From an uncultured Lachnospiraceae bacterium (GTDB lineage: Bacteria > Bacillota > Clostridia > Lachnospirales > Lachnospiraceae): a stretch of DNA of 45,625 nt. Position numbers and translations under genes: made by a program. The stretch lies in assembly GCA_905209075.1 (NCBI GenBank), contig CAJLRL010000020.1, forward strand, positions 1 through 45,625, in the 5' to 3' direction. Numbering within the stretch: the first letter of the stretch is position 1; each line of letters starts with the position of its first letter. Shown here piece after piece: positions 9,135-17,088 of this stretch. The notes under the pieces are model-generated. The model made no database searches. It saw nothing but the letters and a program-made list of their open reading frames with translations, and was not told where the DNA came from.

Positions 9135-9879
9135 CAGATTCTATAAAATCAATAGTTGCCTGGATCTGCTCATCCATTGTTATATCCGGATCTCCGTCAC
9201 CTTTCTGAAGTCCATAGTTTCCAAAATATGAATGGCAGCCGCCATCTATAACAAATTCATGCAGATCTTTTGGCAGATTTTTTTTGTATTTGTTGTATTT
9301 TTTTATGTTTAAAACTTTATCATTTGAGCCATAGACACTGTATACAGACAGCCCGCTGTCTGACAGATCGGATGTTGAGTAGGCAGCGAAAAGAAAAAGA
9401 CCATCTATTTTATCGGTGTTTTTTGCAGCGTATGATGCAGCCATGGTGCCGCCGGATGAATGACCACCGACATACCATTGTTTTACAGTTTTATATTTTT
9501 CTTTTAATGAATCGATATATTTATCGGCAGCATTTTTATCAAGTATTGCCAGGTTATATGGCATATGGATCACCATACAGACGTATCCGTTTCTGGCAAA
9601 TTCGTGTAAAAGAGGGGCGTAAGCGGTGTATTCAACTTTTGTGCCCGGATAAAAAATAAGTCCTTTTGTGGGATTTTCGGGAGAAAAAGTAATCGTCTTT
9701 TCATGCCGCTTTGATACCTTATCGACTGTTACGATATCGTCAGATAAAAGTGCATCGGCAGATGTGGCTCCTGCGTGATAATAGTTTTTTGCATACGCTC
9801 CGAAACCATACTCTATAAGAGCTATTATAAGAACTGAAGCGATAAGAAGTTTGTAATATTTACAGATAAATTTTTTCAT
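9121..9879 (-). CDS. Membrane-anchored alpha/beta hydrolase
   Basis: The 252-residue protein starts with one hydrophobic segment (about 10-30), a signal anchor that places the enzyme outside the membrane. The body is an alpha/beta hydrolase. The nucleophile elbow GHSSG (139-143) gives Ser141, GSND gives Asp187, and GGCHS gives His216, a complete triad in the right order. Similar proteins are dienelactone-hydrolase-like esterases; the substrate is not evident. AAAGGAAT precedes the ATG on the minus strand. The gene begins 23 bases after the mature 3' end of RNase P RNA with no terminator between, so it is probably read from the rnpB promoter. Its stop lies inside the shared terminator hairpin. 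Confidence 0.85.
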   Translation of the reverse strand: MKKFICKYYKLLIASVLIIALIEYGFGAYAKNYYHAGATSADALLSDDIVTVDKVSKRHEKTITFSPENPTKGLIFYPGTKVEYTAYAPLLHEFARNGYVCMVIHMPYNLAILDKNAADKYIDSLKEKYKTVKQWYVGGHSSGGTMAASYAAKNTDKIDGLFLFAAYSTSDLSDSGLSVYSVYGSNDKVLNIKKYNKYKKNLPKDLHEFVIDGGCHSYFGNYGLQKGDGDPDITMDEQIQATIDFIESENAG

Positions 9880-9902
9880 ATGTGATTCCTTTAATGTTAT
9901 AA

Positions 9903-10238
9903 GCAGGACGATAAGCCGGGTTATGTCGTTGAGTGATCATCTATCTAGAACGCCTGTTGCCAGGCGCTTCAAGCGACCTACCTAAAGCTGGCGGGCCACG
10001 TCAATGCTTTGTTTCGGTCTTGCTTCGGATGGGGTTTACATGTGCCCTTTCTGTTACCAGAAAGGCGGTAGTCTCTTACACTGCCATTCCACCCTTACCA
10101 CAAAAGTGGCGGTATATTTCTGTTGCACTATCCTTAGAGTTTCCTCCACCGGCCGTTAACCGGCATCCTGCCCTGTGAAGCCCGGACTTTCCTCACCTGC
10201 GGTCTTTCGACACTTGCAGCCGCGATCACCTGTCCTGC
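9903..10238 (-). ncRNA. rnpB: RNase P RNA
   Basis: Read on the minus strand, this roughly 336-nt sequence contains the hallmark GAGGAAAGTCCGGGC of the P4 5' strand and AACCCGGCTTAT of its 3' partner. The terminal stem P1 pairs GCAGGAC at the 5' end (near 10238) with GTCCTGC at the 3' end (9903). GGATAGTGCAACAGAAA and AGATGATCACTC blocks of the conserved core are also present. The RNA is the catalytic part of the enzyme that trims tRNA 5' leaders. Ends are set by the P1 pairing and are good to a few bases. Confidence 0.95.
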
Positions 10239-10251
10239 ATAAACATTATTT

Positions 10252-10280
10252 AATATACCAAGCATTTAAATAAAAATCAA
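10252..10280 (-). promoter_or_regulatory. Promoter of rnpB
   Basis: On the minus strand TTGATT (10275-10280) and TATATT (10252-10257) are 17 bases apart. The predicted start near 10245 is a few bases before the RNA 5' end. Confidence 0.75.
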
Positions 10281-10330
10281 GAAGTTTAGTTAAGGAAATA
10301 TAAAATGTTTCTTAAAAGACAATAGTTCTA

Positions 10331-10360
10331 TTGACTGAAAATTTAGTTAGGTTGTAGTAT
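10331..10360 (+). promoter_or_regulatory. Promoter of the zinc-ribbon/DUF5685/J-domain unit
   Basis: TTGACT (10331-10336) and TAGTAT (10355-10360) are 18 bases apart, with a start near 10367 and a leader of about 40 bases before ATG 10409. It is divergent to the rnpB promoter, with about 50 bases between them. Confidence 0.6.
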
Positions 10361-10408
10361 TAGTTGTAACGGAACATGTATTAATATTAGTGAGTGAGGC
10401 GGTATATT

Positions 10409-10804
10409 ATGAGAGAAAAATTAGCCAGATTTATGGTGGGAAGAAATGGTGTTGATGATCTTGCAAGATTTGAATCATGGTTTGTACTTGTTGTACTTAT
10501 CTTGTCGATATTTACAAGATCGGGACTGCTTGACCTTATTGCTATTGCACTTATCGTGCATATGTATTTCAGGGTGTTTTCAAGAAATGTCAGTAAAAGA
10601 TATGAGGAAAACCAGAAATTTTTAAATTTCAGGTATGACTGGACCGTGAAGTGGAACAGAAAAAAGAAACACTTTGAACAGAGAAAAATGTATAAATTTT
10701 ATAAATGCCCGATGTGCAGACAGGAAGTAAGAGTTCCAAGAGGCCATGGCAAAATATGTATCACATGTCCAAAATGCAGAGAAGAGTTTATAAGACGAAG
10801 TTAG
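10409..10804 (+). CDS. Small membrane protein with C-terminal zinc ribbon
   Basis: The 131-residue protein has a hydrophobic hairpin (about 25-36 and 40-56) and a basic, aromatic middle. A C-terminal zinc ribbon has pairs Cys100-x2-Cys103 and Cys120-x2-Cys123. The tail around the ribbon is positively charged, which would suit contact with nucleic acid or an acidic partner at the inner face of the membrane. No enzyme signature is visible. ATG 10409 is chosen over an in-frame GTG at 10394 because GAGGCGG sits six bases before it. It is the first of three closely spaced genes (12 bases to the DUF5685 gene). Function unknown. Confidence 0.75.
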   Translation: MREKLARFMVGRNGVDDLARFESWFVLVVLILSIFTRSGLLDLIAIALIVHMYFRVFSRNVSKRYEENQKFLNFRYDWTVKWNRKKKHFEQRKMYKFYKCPMCRQEVRVPRGHGKICITCPKCREEFIRRS

Positions 10805-10816
10805 TGGTGGGAGAAC

Positions 10817-11662
10817 ATGTTTGGATATATAACTGTAAATAAAAAACAATTATCGGATGAACAGATAAAGACCTATCAGGAATACTACTGTGGATTGTGC
10901 CGCAAATTAAAACAGGACTATGGCAAAAGAGGACAGTTGGTATTAAACTATGATATGACATTTTTGATAGTGCTTCTGAGCGGTCTTTATGAGCCGGATG
11001 ATGAAAAGAAGGAACAGTTTATATGTGCAGCACATCCTGCGCAGAAGCATTCATCGAGAATAAGCGGCATAACCGATTATGCAGCAGCGATGAATATTCT
11101 TTTAGCATATTATAATCTTGTCGATGACTGGAAAGATGATAAAAGCTTCTTCAAAAAAACAATTGCAGGGCTTCTCAAAAAAGACTATCAAAAGATAAGA
11201 AAACTCTATCCGCGCCAGGTTAAGGCTGCTGATGAATATATAAAAAATCTTGAGAAGCTCGAAAAGAATAAAGAAACAAATATTGACATTGTGGCAGGTC
11301 TTACAGGAGATATGCTAGGAGAGATATTTGCATGGAAATGCGATGAATGGTATGATGAACTTAAGACATTAGGTTTTTTCCTCGGCAAATTTATTTATAT
11401 AATGGATGCGTATGAGGACATAGATAGAGATATAAAAAACAATTCGTATAATCCGTTAGAACGCATGAGGAAGTGCTGTTGTATGGATTTTGACCAGACC
11501 TGTTATCTTATGATGACAAGAATGATGTCGGAAGCAGCCAAATCGTTTGAGAGAATGCCGATACTTTTACATGCCGGTATAATCCGCAATGTGTTGTATT
11601 CAGGAGTCTGGTCGAAGTACGAATATATTCAGAATAAGAAAAAGAAGAGGTCGAAAAAATGA
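10817..11662 (+). CDS. DUF5685 family protein
   Basis: I recognise the N-terminal pattern (FGYITVNK, then YYCGLC) as that of DUF5685, a family of unknown function. The 281 residues are mostly helical and without membrane segments. A possible metal site is formed by Cys25-x2-Cys28 and Cys70-x2-His73. Two acidic motifs stand out: DDWKDD at 103-108 and DAYEDIDRD at 197-205, the latter followed by SYNPL. Their layout recalls the Asp-rich, magnesium-binding motifs of isoprenoid synthases, but this is a visual likeness only. The gene overlaps the J-domain gene by four bases, so the two are translationally coupled. Confidence 0.75.
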   Translation: MFGYITVNKKQLSDEQIKTYQEYYCGLCRKLKQDYGKRGQLVLNYDMTFLIVLLSGLYEPDDEKKEQFICAAHPAQKHSSRISGITDYAAAMNILLAYYNLVDDWKDDKSFFKKTIAGLLKKDYQKIRKLYPRQVKAADEYIKNLEKLEKNKETNIDIVAGLTGDMLGEIFAWKCDEWYDELKTLGFFLGKFIYIMDAYEDIDRDIKNNSYNPLERMRKCCCMDFDQTCYLMMTRMMSEAAKSFERMPILLHAGIIRNVLYSGVWSKYEYIQNKKKKRSKK

Positions 11663-12345
11663 CAGATCCGTATCAGGTGCTTGGTGTAAGCCGAAGTGCA
11701 TCAGATGATGAGATAAAAAAAGCATACAGAACACTCAGCCGTAAATATCACCCGGATGCAAACATAAACAATCCGAACAAAGCACAGGCGGAGGAAAAAT
11801 TCAAAGAAGTCCAGCAGGCATATGATCAGATCATAAAAGGAAAACAAAACGGCGGTTATTCTGATGCGGGATATGGAAACAGAACATCCGCTGGTGGAAA
11901 CACAAATACAGATTATGGATATGGACCATTTGGCGGATTTTCAGGACGTTACACATATGACAATGCGCATAGGACATCGGAGGACGAAGAAAATCCAAAA
12001 GTCCGTGCTGCGGGAAACTTTATCCGTAACGGATATTATAATGAAGCTGTAAAGGTATTGGGAGAAGTACCTTTTTCAGAAAGAAAAGGCCGATGGTATT
12101 ATTATAGCGCTATCGCTAATGAAAAACTCGGTAATTCAGCGACAGCAGTCGAACATATACAAAGAGCTGTGGCATTTGAACCTGACAATATACAGTATCG
12201 TCAGTTCCAGCAGTACCTGGAATTTGGCGGAACATGGTACTCGAATATGGGAAGTACATATGGAAGACCGGATGGTTCAGGAAATGTATGCTGCAGCCTG
12301 CTTGGGACATGGCTGTGCTGTCAGTTTATGCCGTTTTGCTGCTAA
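11659..12345 (+). CDS. J-domain co-chaperone-like protein with TPR-like region and Cys-rich tail
   Basis: Residues 1-60 are a J domain with the HPD motif at 31-33, the part that stimulates ATP hydrolysis by a DnaK-type Hsp70. A Gly/Tyr/Asn-rich linker follows (about 68-100). Residues about 112-175 look like one or two TPR helical hairpins. The last 19 residues carry three Cys-Cys pairs in a hydrophobic setting, which could bind metal, be acylated or sit at the membrane. It lacks the zinc fingers and client domains of true DnaJ, so it is a specialised J protein. The 4-base overlap with the DUF5685 gene suggests that protein as its partner or client. Confidence 0.82.
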   Translation: MTDPYQVLGVSRSASDDEIKKAYRTLSRKYHPDANINNPNKAQAEEKFKEVQQAYDQIIKGKQNGGYSDAGYGNRTSAGGNTNTDYGYGPFGGFSGRYTYDNAHRTSEDEENPKVRAAGNFIRNGYYNEAVKVLGEVPFSERKGRWYYYSAIANEKLGNSATAVEHIQRAVAFEPDNIQYRQFQQYLEFGGTWYSNMGSTYGRPDGSGNVCCSLLGTWLCCQFMPFCC

Positions 12346-12376
12346 AAAAGCATCATAAGCATTGAGCCTATGATGC
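12344..12376 (-). terminator. Terminator of the PH-domain gene
   Basis: On the minus strand GCATCATA pairs with TATGATGC (12369-12376 and 12350-12357) across an 11-base loop and is followed by six T (12344-12349). On the plus strand the T tract is poor, so it mainly serves the minus-strand gene. Confidence 0.65.
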
Positions 12377-12383
12377 ATTATGT

Positions 12384-12818
12384 TTATTCGATAGAATCAG
12401 GGATCCCATTGTGGTCTAAGTCATCGTTGTGTGCACCGATATCCACAGTGTTTAATGTACGGCGTCTGAGACGTGCAGTTTCTGACTGCTTAAGAAGATA
12501 TGCTTTTATCTCCTTTGATCTTTTGACATGTGTAAGGCGAAGCTCAGGTGTTGTGATATCACCTGTGTAGCATATAACTGTTCCAAGGCCGCAAATGCGT
12601 TCTAAGAGAGAGGCTGCAAGCTTTACATCGGAAACCTTATACATATAGCAGTCATCCTCGACCCTGTTAAAAAGCCCCTGGCGGATCGTTATATATTCCG
12701 GTGTGATTATGTATTTTGTAAAGGTCCATGGAAGACCTAAAAATAAAATACGCTTTCTTTCGGAATACACGATAGCATTATCTTTATCATTGTGTATAAA
12801 ATTACTGTTGTCTGACAT
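12384..12818 (-). CDS. PH-domain-like protein with EF-hand-like C-terminus
   Basis: The 144-residue protein resembles the small bacterial pleckstrin-homology fold (YdbS/DUF304-like): ERKRILFLGLPWTFTKYIITPEYITIRQGLF followed by a RVEDDCYMYKVSDV strand pattern; compare residues about 20-95. There is no membrane segment. The C-terminal tail DLDHNGIPD (about 132-140) looks like the Asp-rich calcium loop of EF-hand, dockerin or thrombospondin-3 repeats. AAGGAG lies seven bases before the ATG. It is transcribed away from pyrB from a back-to-back promoter. Function unknown. Confidence 0.7.
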   Translation of the reverse strand: MSDNSNFIHNDKDNAIVYSERKRILFLGLPWTFTKYIITPEYITIRQGLFNRVEDDCYMYKVSDVKLAASLLERICGLGTVICYTGDITTPELRLTHVKRSKEIKAYLLKQSETARLRRRTLNTVDIGAHNDDLDHNGIPDSIE

Positions 12819-12858
12819 GATTATTCTCCTTTTTATAATATTTTATTTGCTATTTTTT

Positions 12859-12887
12859 ATAATACAACAAAAAAATGTAAATGCCAA
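12859..12887 (-). promoter_or_regulatory. Promoter of the PH-domain gene
   Basis: On the minus strand TTGGCA (12882-12887) and TATTAT (12859-12864) have 17-base spacing. The -35 box is one base away from the -35 box of the pyrB promoter. Confidence 0.7.
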
Positions 12888-12888
12888 C

Positions 12889-12917
12889 TTGAAATAGGGC
12901 ATTTATTATTATATTAT
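12889..12917 (+). promoter_or_regulatory. Promoter of pyrB and probably the long downstream gene run
   Basis: TTGAAA (12889-12894) and TATTAT (12912-12917) are 17 bases apart, with a start expected near 12924. The leader to ATG 12960 is only about 36 bases, too short for an attenuator or a PyrR-binding hairpin. Confidence 0.75.
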
Positions 12918-12959
12918 TGTATGGATATAAAACGAGCACCAAAGAATGGGAGGCATACT

Positions 12960-13877
12960 ATGCGTCATTTAATGAGTCCATTGGATTTCTCAGTCGAAGA
13001 GCTGGACAAACTTTTAGATCTGGCAAATGATATTGAGGCAAATCCGCAGAAATACGCTCACAAATGTGAGGGAAAGAAGCTTGCTACATGTTTCTATGAG
13101 CCGAGTACAAGAACAAGGCTTAGTTTCGAAGCAGCAATGCTCAACCTTGGAGGTTCAGTACTTGGATTTCACAGTGCAGATTCATCATCTGCCAGTAAAG
13201 GTGAGAGTGTAGCCGACACAATAAGGATTATTTCATGTTATGCAGATATCTGTGCAATGAGACATCCAAAAGAAGGAGCTCCTCTTGTTGCATCACAAAA
13301 ATCACGTATACCTGTAATAAACGCCGGTGACGGAGGACATCAGCATCCGACACAGACACTTGCAGATCTTCTTACTATCCGTTCCCTTAAAGGAAGACTT
13401 GATAACATAACAATTGGTCTTTGCGGAGATCTTAAATTCGGACGTACTGTTCATTCACTTATAAATGCAATGATCAGATATAAAAACGTTAAATTTGTAC
13501 TTATTTCGCCGGAAGAACTTAAAATTCCTGATTATGTGAGGGATGATGTACTCCGTGCAAATGGCATTGAATTTGAGGAAGTTGAAAAGTTAGAGGATGC
13601 CATGGATAAGCTTGACGTGCTTTACATGACAAGAGTACAAAAGGAACGTTTTTTCAATGAAGAAGACTATGTGAGATTAAAAGATTACTATATTCTGACA
13701 AAAGAAAAGATGGAACTTGCAAAGGATGACATGCTTGTCCTTCATCCGCTTCCACGAGTAAATGAGATATCTGTAGAAGTTGATGACGATCCAAGAGCCT
13801 GCTATTTTAAACAGGCACAATATGCGGTATATGTAAGAATGGCACTTATACTTACATTACTTGGACTGGCAGATTAA
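12960..13877 (+). CDS. pyrB: Aspartate carbamoyltransferase, catalytic subunit
   Basis: PyrB joins carbamoyl phosphate to aspartate, the first committed step of pyrimidine synthesis. The 305 residues show STRTR at 49-53 (carbamoyl phosphate site), HQHPTQTLADL in the centre, and HPLPR near residue 262. An in-frame ATG at 12921 would add 13 residues but lies at or before the predicted transcription start. ATG 12960 has GGGAGG six bases upstream and gives the family's usual length. The pyrI gene follows after 27 bases, so the enzyme is the two-subunit, allosteric type. Confidence 0.96.
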   Translation: MRHLMSPLDFSVEELDKLLDLANDIEANPQKYAHKCEGKKLATCFYEPSTRTRLSFEAAMLNLGGSVLGFHSADSSSASKGESVADTIRIISCYADICAMRHPKEGAPLVASQKSRIPVINAGDGGHQHPTQTLADLLTIRSLKGRLDNITIGLCGDLKFGRTVHSLINAMIRYKNVKFVLISPEELKIPDYVRDDVLRANGIEFEEVEKLEDAMDKLDVLYMTRVQKERFFNEEDYVRLKDYYILTKEKMELAKDDMLVLHPLPRVNEISVEVDDDPRACYFKQAQYAVYVRMALILTLLGLAD

Positions 13878-13904
13878 TTTTGGATTTATAAAAAGGAGAA
13901 AGCA

Positions 13905-14336
13905 ATGTTAAATATAAGTGGTATTCATGAAGGATTCGTACTTGATCATATAAAAGCAGGCATGTGCATGCAGATATATAATGACCTTAAGCTTGATAAA
14001 CTTGATTGTACTGTTGCGATAATTAAAAATGCAAAGAGCAGCAAGATGGGAAAAAAGGATATAATAAAGGTAGAATGTCCGATAGAGGCACTAGACCTTG
14101 ATATTCTGGGATTTATTGACCATAATATTACAGTAAACGTAATAAAGGGAGATAAAATAGTAGATAAGATGGAATTAAAGCTTCCAAAACAGGTCACAAA
14201 CGTAATAAAATGCAAAAACCCAAGATGTATCACATCTATTGAGCAGGAACTCGACCAGATATTTGTGCTCACGGATGAAGAAAAAGAAATTTATCGCTGC
14301 AAATATTGTGAGGAAAAATACGAAGGAGTTAAATAG
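13905..14336 (+). CDS. pyrI: Aspartate carbamoyltransferase, regulatory subunit
   Basis: PyrI binds nucleotides (CTP/ATP in known members) and holds the catalytic trimers together. The 143 residues contain an N-terminal nucleotide-binding domain and a C-terminal zinc domain with Cys103, Cys108, Cys132 and Cys135, the four ligands of the family. An AAAAGGAGAAA ribosome binding site precedes the ATG. The gene ends eight bases before priA, showing that pyrimidine genes share a transcript with the priA cluster. Confidence 0.94.
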   Translation: MLNISGIHEGFVLDHIKAGMCMQIYNDLKLDKLDCTVAIIKNAKSSKMGKKDIIKVECPIEALDLDILGFIDHNITVNVIKGDKIVDKMELKLPKQVTNVIKCKNPRCITSIEQELDQIFVLTDEEKEIYRCKYCEEKYEGVK

Positions 14337-14344
14337 GATAAAGG

Positions 14345-16576
14345 ATGTATGCCAACGTAATAGTTGATATATCTCACGAAAAACTTGATAAAACATTCCA
14401 ATACCTGGTTCCGGCAGGGCTGGAAAATGAAATTGAGCCGGGTGTGTGTGTGGAAATCCCCTTCGGAAACAGAAAAATCACGGGATATGTTGTGGAAATA
14501 ACAGAAAACCCTGAATTTGATGTGGATAAGATAAAGCCTCTTTGTAATATAGTAAAAGGCAGTGTGGCGGTTGAAGCGTCTCTTGTCGCACTTGCGTCAT
14601 GGATCAGAAAGAACTATGGCGCAACAATGAATCAGGCGTTAAAGACCGTCATACCTGTTAAAAAGAGTGTCAAAGAGGTTACAAAACGCACGATATATTT
14701 AAATATTGATGATATAAAAGCAAGAGCGCAGCTTGCGCTTTGCGAGGCAAAGCATCAGAAAGCAAAAGCAAGGCTTTTAAGAGAACTGATCGGAAAGAAG
14801 GAACTGGAATATTCGGTTGTTACAGGAGAACTTAAAATATCCACAGCCGCTATAAATTCACTTGAAGAAAGTGGATTCATAACGATAAAAAGCGCTACAG
14901 AATACAGAAAACCTATAAATAATACAGAAAACGAAGTGTATGACAAGGTTTTAAATGAACAGCAGCAGGCGGTAGTTGATGCGATCGAAACTGACATCGC
15001 AGCAGGAAAAAAGAATCGTGTATTCCTTATAAAAGGGGTTACCGGAAGCGGTAAAACTGAGGTTTATATGGAGCTTATTGATAAGTGTGTAAAAAGAGGC
15101 CAGCAGGCTATCGTCCTGATACCTGAGATCGCACTTACCTACCAGACAGCAATGCGTTTCTATGTGCGTTTTAAAGACCGTGTGACGATAATGAATTCAA
15201 AGCTTTCACCGGGCGAGAGGTATGATCAGTTTAAAAGAGCTAAAAACGGAGACATCGACATAATGATAGGACCAAGATCAGCATTGTTTACACCATTTTC
15301 AAATCTTGGTCTTATTATAATTGATGAGGAACATGAAACCTCCTACAAGAGTGAATCTGTTCCGAGATATCATGCGAGGGAAACTGCGATAGAATTTGCC
15401 AAAATGAACGATGCTGTTGTTGTTTTGGGTTCTGCAACCCCATCCGTGGACAGCTATTACAAAGCAAAAAAGGGAGAGTACAGACTTCTGGAATTAAAAA
15501 CCAGAGTTGCGGACAAACCTTTGCCAGAGTGCGAGATTGTTGATATGCGCACAGAATTAAAAAATGGGAACAGATCGATCTTAAGTGAAAGATTGCAGCA
15601 GCTGATACAGGATCGTCTGGATAAAAAACAGCAGATAATTTTATTTATAAACAGGCGTGGGATAGCAGGCTTTATGTCATGCCGCTCATGTGGATATGTT
15701 GTTAAATGTCCTCATTGTGATGTGTCATTGAGCCAGCATGCACAAGGCAGGATGATATGTCATTACTGCGGGTATGAACAGCCGGCGCCGAAGATCTGTC
15801 CAAAATGTGGTTCAAAATATATAAGCGGATTTAAAGCCGGAACACAGAAAATAGAAGAAATGATAAATATGCGTTTTCCTACGGCTGGGACAATAAGGAT
15901 GGATTACGATACAACAAGAAAAAAGGATTCATACGAAAAGATACTGCAGGCATTCAGAAATCATGAAGCTGATATTCTGATCGGAACGCAGATGATAGTA
16001 AAAGGTCATGATTTCCCGGATGTTACACTTGTCGGAGTGCTTGCTGCTGATATGTCGCTTAATGTAAACGATTACAGGGCAGCAGAGAGAACTTTCCAGA
16101 TACTTACACAGGCGATTGGACGTGCAGGGAGAGGAAGATATCCAGGAAATGCCATAATACAGACATATGAGCCGGAGCATTTTGCAATCCAGACGGCAAA
16201 AGAGCAGGCTTATGAAGCATTTTACGATAAGGAGATAGAGTACCGGAAAATGCTGCGTTATCCACCGGTCTGGAATATGCTTGTTTTACTTATAACATCT
16301 GACGGACAGGAAGAGGTACAGAATAGATCGGAAGCTGTTGCTAAGCTTATTGAAAGCATTATTTCACAAAGTGAAAAAAAAATACAGATGATAGGTCCGG
16401 CGGACGCAGGAATATCAAAGATAAATGACGTATATAGAAAAGTAATATATATAAAGACAGAACAATACGAAACATTAGTCTCTATAAAAGATTTTGTGGA
16501 CAAATCAATAAGAGACAATATAAAATATAAAAAGATTTCATTACAATTTGATTTTAATCCGGTAAACGGATTTTAA
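14345..16576 (+). CDS. priA: Primosomal protein N' (replication restart helicase)
   Basis: PriA (743 residues) recognises stalled forks and reloads the replicative helicase. It has an N-terminal DNA-binding domain (about 1-105). The SF2 helicase has Walker A GVTGSGKT at 231-238 and DEEH at 327-330, with a LGSATPS motif near 361. Eight zinc-binding Cys lie at 446, 449, 455, 458, 472, 475, 485 and 488, and the RIGRAGR-like box appears as QAIGRAGRG. All key elements are intact. The nearest Shine-Dalgarno-like sequence, AGGA, overlaps the end of pyrI, suggesting coupling. Confidence 0.96.
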   Translation: MYANVIVDISHEKLDKTFQYLVPAGLENEIEPGVCVEIPFGNRKITGYVVEITENPEFDVDKIKPLCNIVKGSVAVEASLVALASWIRKNYGATMNQALKTVIPVKKSVKEVTKRTIYLNIDDIKARAQLALCEAKHQKAKARLLRELIGKKELEYSVVTGELKISTAAINSLEESGFITIKSATEYRKPINNTENEVYDKVLNEQQQAVVDAIETDIAAGKKNRVFLIKGVTGSGKTEVYMELIDKCVKRGQQAIVLIPEIALTYQTAMRFYVRFKDRVTIMNSKLSPGERYDQFKRAKNGDIDIMIGPRSALFTPFSNLGLIIIDEEHETSYKSESVPRYHARETAIEFAKMNDAVVVLGSATPSVDSYYKAKKGEYRLLELKTRVADKPLPECEIVDMRTELKNGNRSILSERLQQLIQDRLDKKQQIILFINRRGIAGFMSCRSCGYVVKCPHCDVSLSQHAQGRMICHYCGYEQPAPKICPKCGSKYISGFKAGTQKIEEMINMRFPTAGTIRMDYDTTRKKDSYEKILQAFRNHEADILIGTQMIVKGHDFPDVTLVGVLAADMSLNVNDYRAAERTFQILTQAIGRAGRGRYPGNAIIQTYEPEHFAIQTAKEQAYEAFYDKEIEYRKMLRYPPVWNMLVLLITSDGQEEVQNRSEAVAKLIESIISQSEKKIQMIGPADAGISKINDVYRKVIYIKTEQYETLVSIKDFVDKSIRDNIKYKKISLQFDFNPVNGF

Positions 16577-16586
16577 AGGAGGAAAA

Positions 16587-17060
16587 ATGGCACTTAGAAC
16601 AATAAGGGTAGAAGGTGACCCGGTACTTGGAAAAATATGCAGGGAAGTTACTGAGATGACACCAAAGATCCAGACTTTGATAGATGATATGCTTGAGACT
16701 ATGTATGAGGCAAACGGAGTCGGTCTTGCAGCGCCTCAGGTTGGTATTTTAAAAAGAATAGTTGTCATTGATGTCGGAGAAGGACCGATCATTATGATAA
16801 ATCCAAAAATAATCGAGACATCAGGTGAGCAGACAGGAGATGAAGGCTGTCTTTCTATTCCGGGAAAAGCAGGGCAGGTTACTCGTCCTGATTATGTAAA
16901 GGCAAGATTTCTGGGTGAAGATATGGAGGAATATGAAATAGAGGGAGAAGAGCTTCTGGCAAGATGTATCTGTCATGAGCTTGATCATCTCGATGGACAT
17001 TTGTATGTCGAAAAGGTTGAAGGTCCTCTTCATGATGTGACATATGAGGATGCTGAATAG
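16587..17060 (+). CDS. def: Peptide deformylase
   Basis: This enzyme removes the formyl group from new polypeptides at the ribosome. The 157 residues contain all three family motifs: GVGLAAPQVG (44-53, with Gln51), EGCLSIPG (86-93, with metal ligand Cys88) and HELDH (130-134, ligands His130 and His134, catalytic Glu131). AAAGGAGG precedes the ATG. It is paired with fmt, which adds the formyl group. Confidence 0.96.
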   Translation: MALRTIRVEGDPVLGKICREVTEMTPKIQTLIDDMLETMYEANGVGLAAPQVGILKRIVVIDVGEGPIIMINPKIIETSGEQTGDEGCLSIPGKAGQVTRPDYVKARFLGEDMEEYEIEGEELLARCICHELDHLDGHLYVEKVEGPLHDVTYEDAE

Positions 17061-17088
17061 TAGATAGATTTATAGCAGGAGGGATTGA

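Noticed and set aside
9933..10178. An 81-codon open frame on the plus strand
   Set aside because: It is antisense to the conserved core of RNase P RNA and has no ribosome binding site; the RNA explains the sequence.
12703..12897. 64-codon plus-strand frame across the pyrB/PH-gene promoter region
   Set aside because: It overlaps the minus-strand PH gene antisense and the divergent promoters, and its composition is that of chance frames.
12901..12959. Pyrimidine-sensing leader (PyrR site or stuttering start) for pyrB
   Set aside because: The leader is about 36 bases, without a hairpin or T run at the start site.
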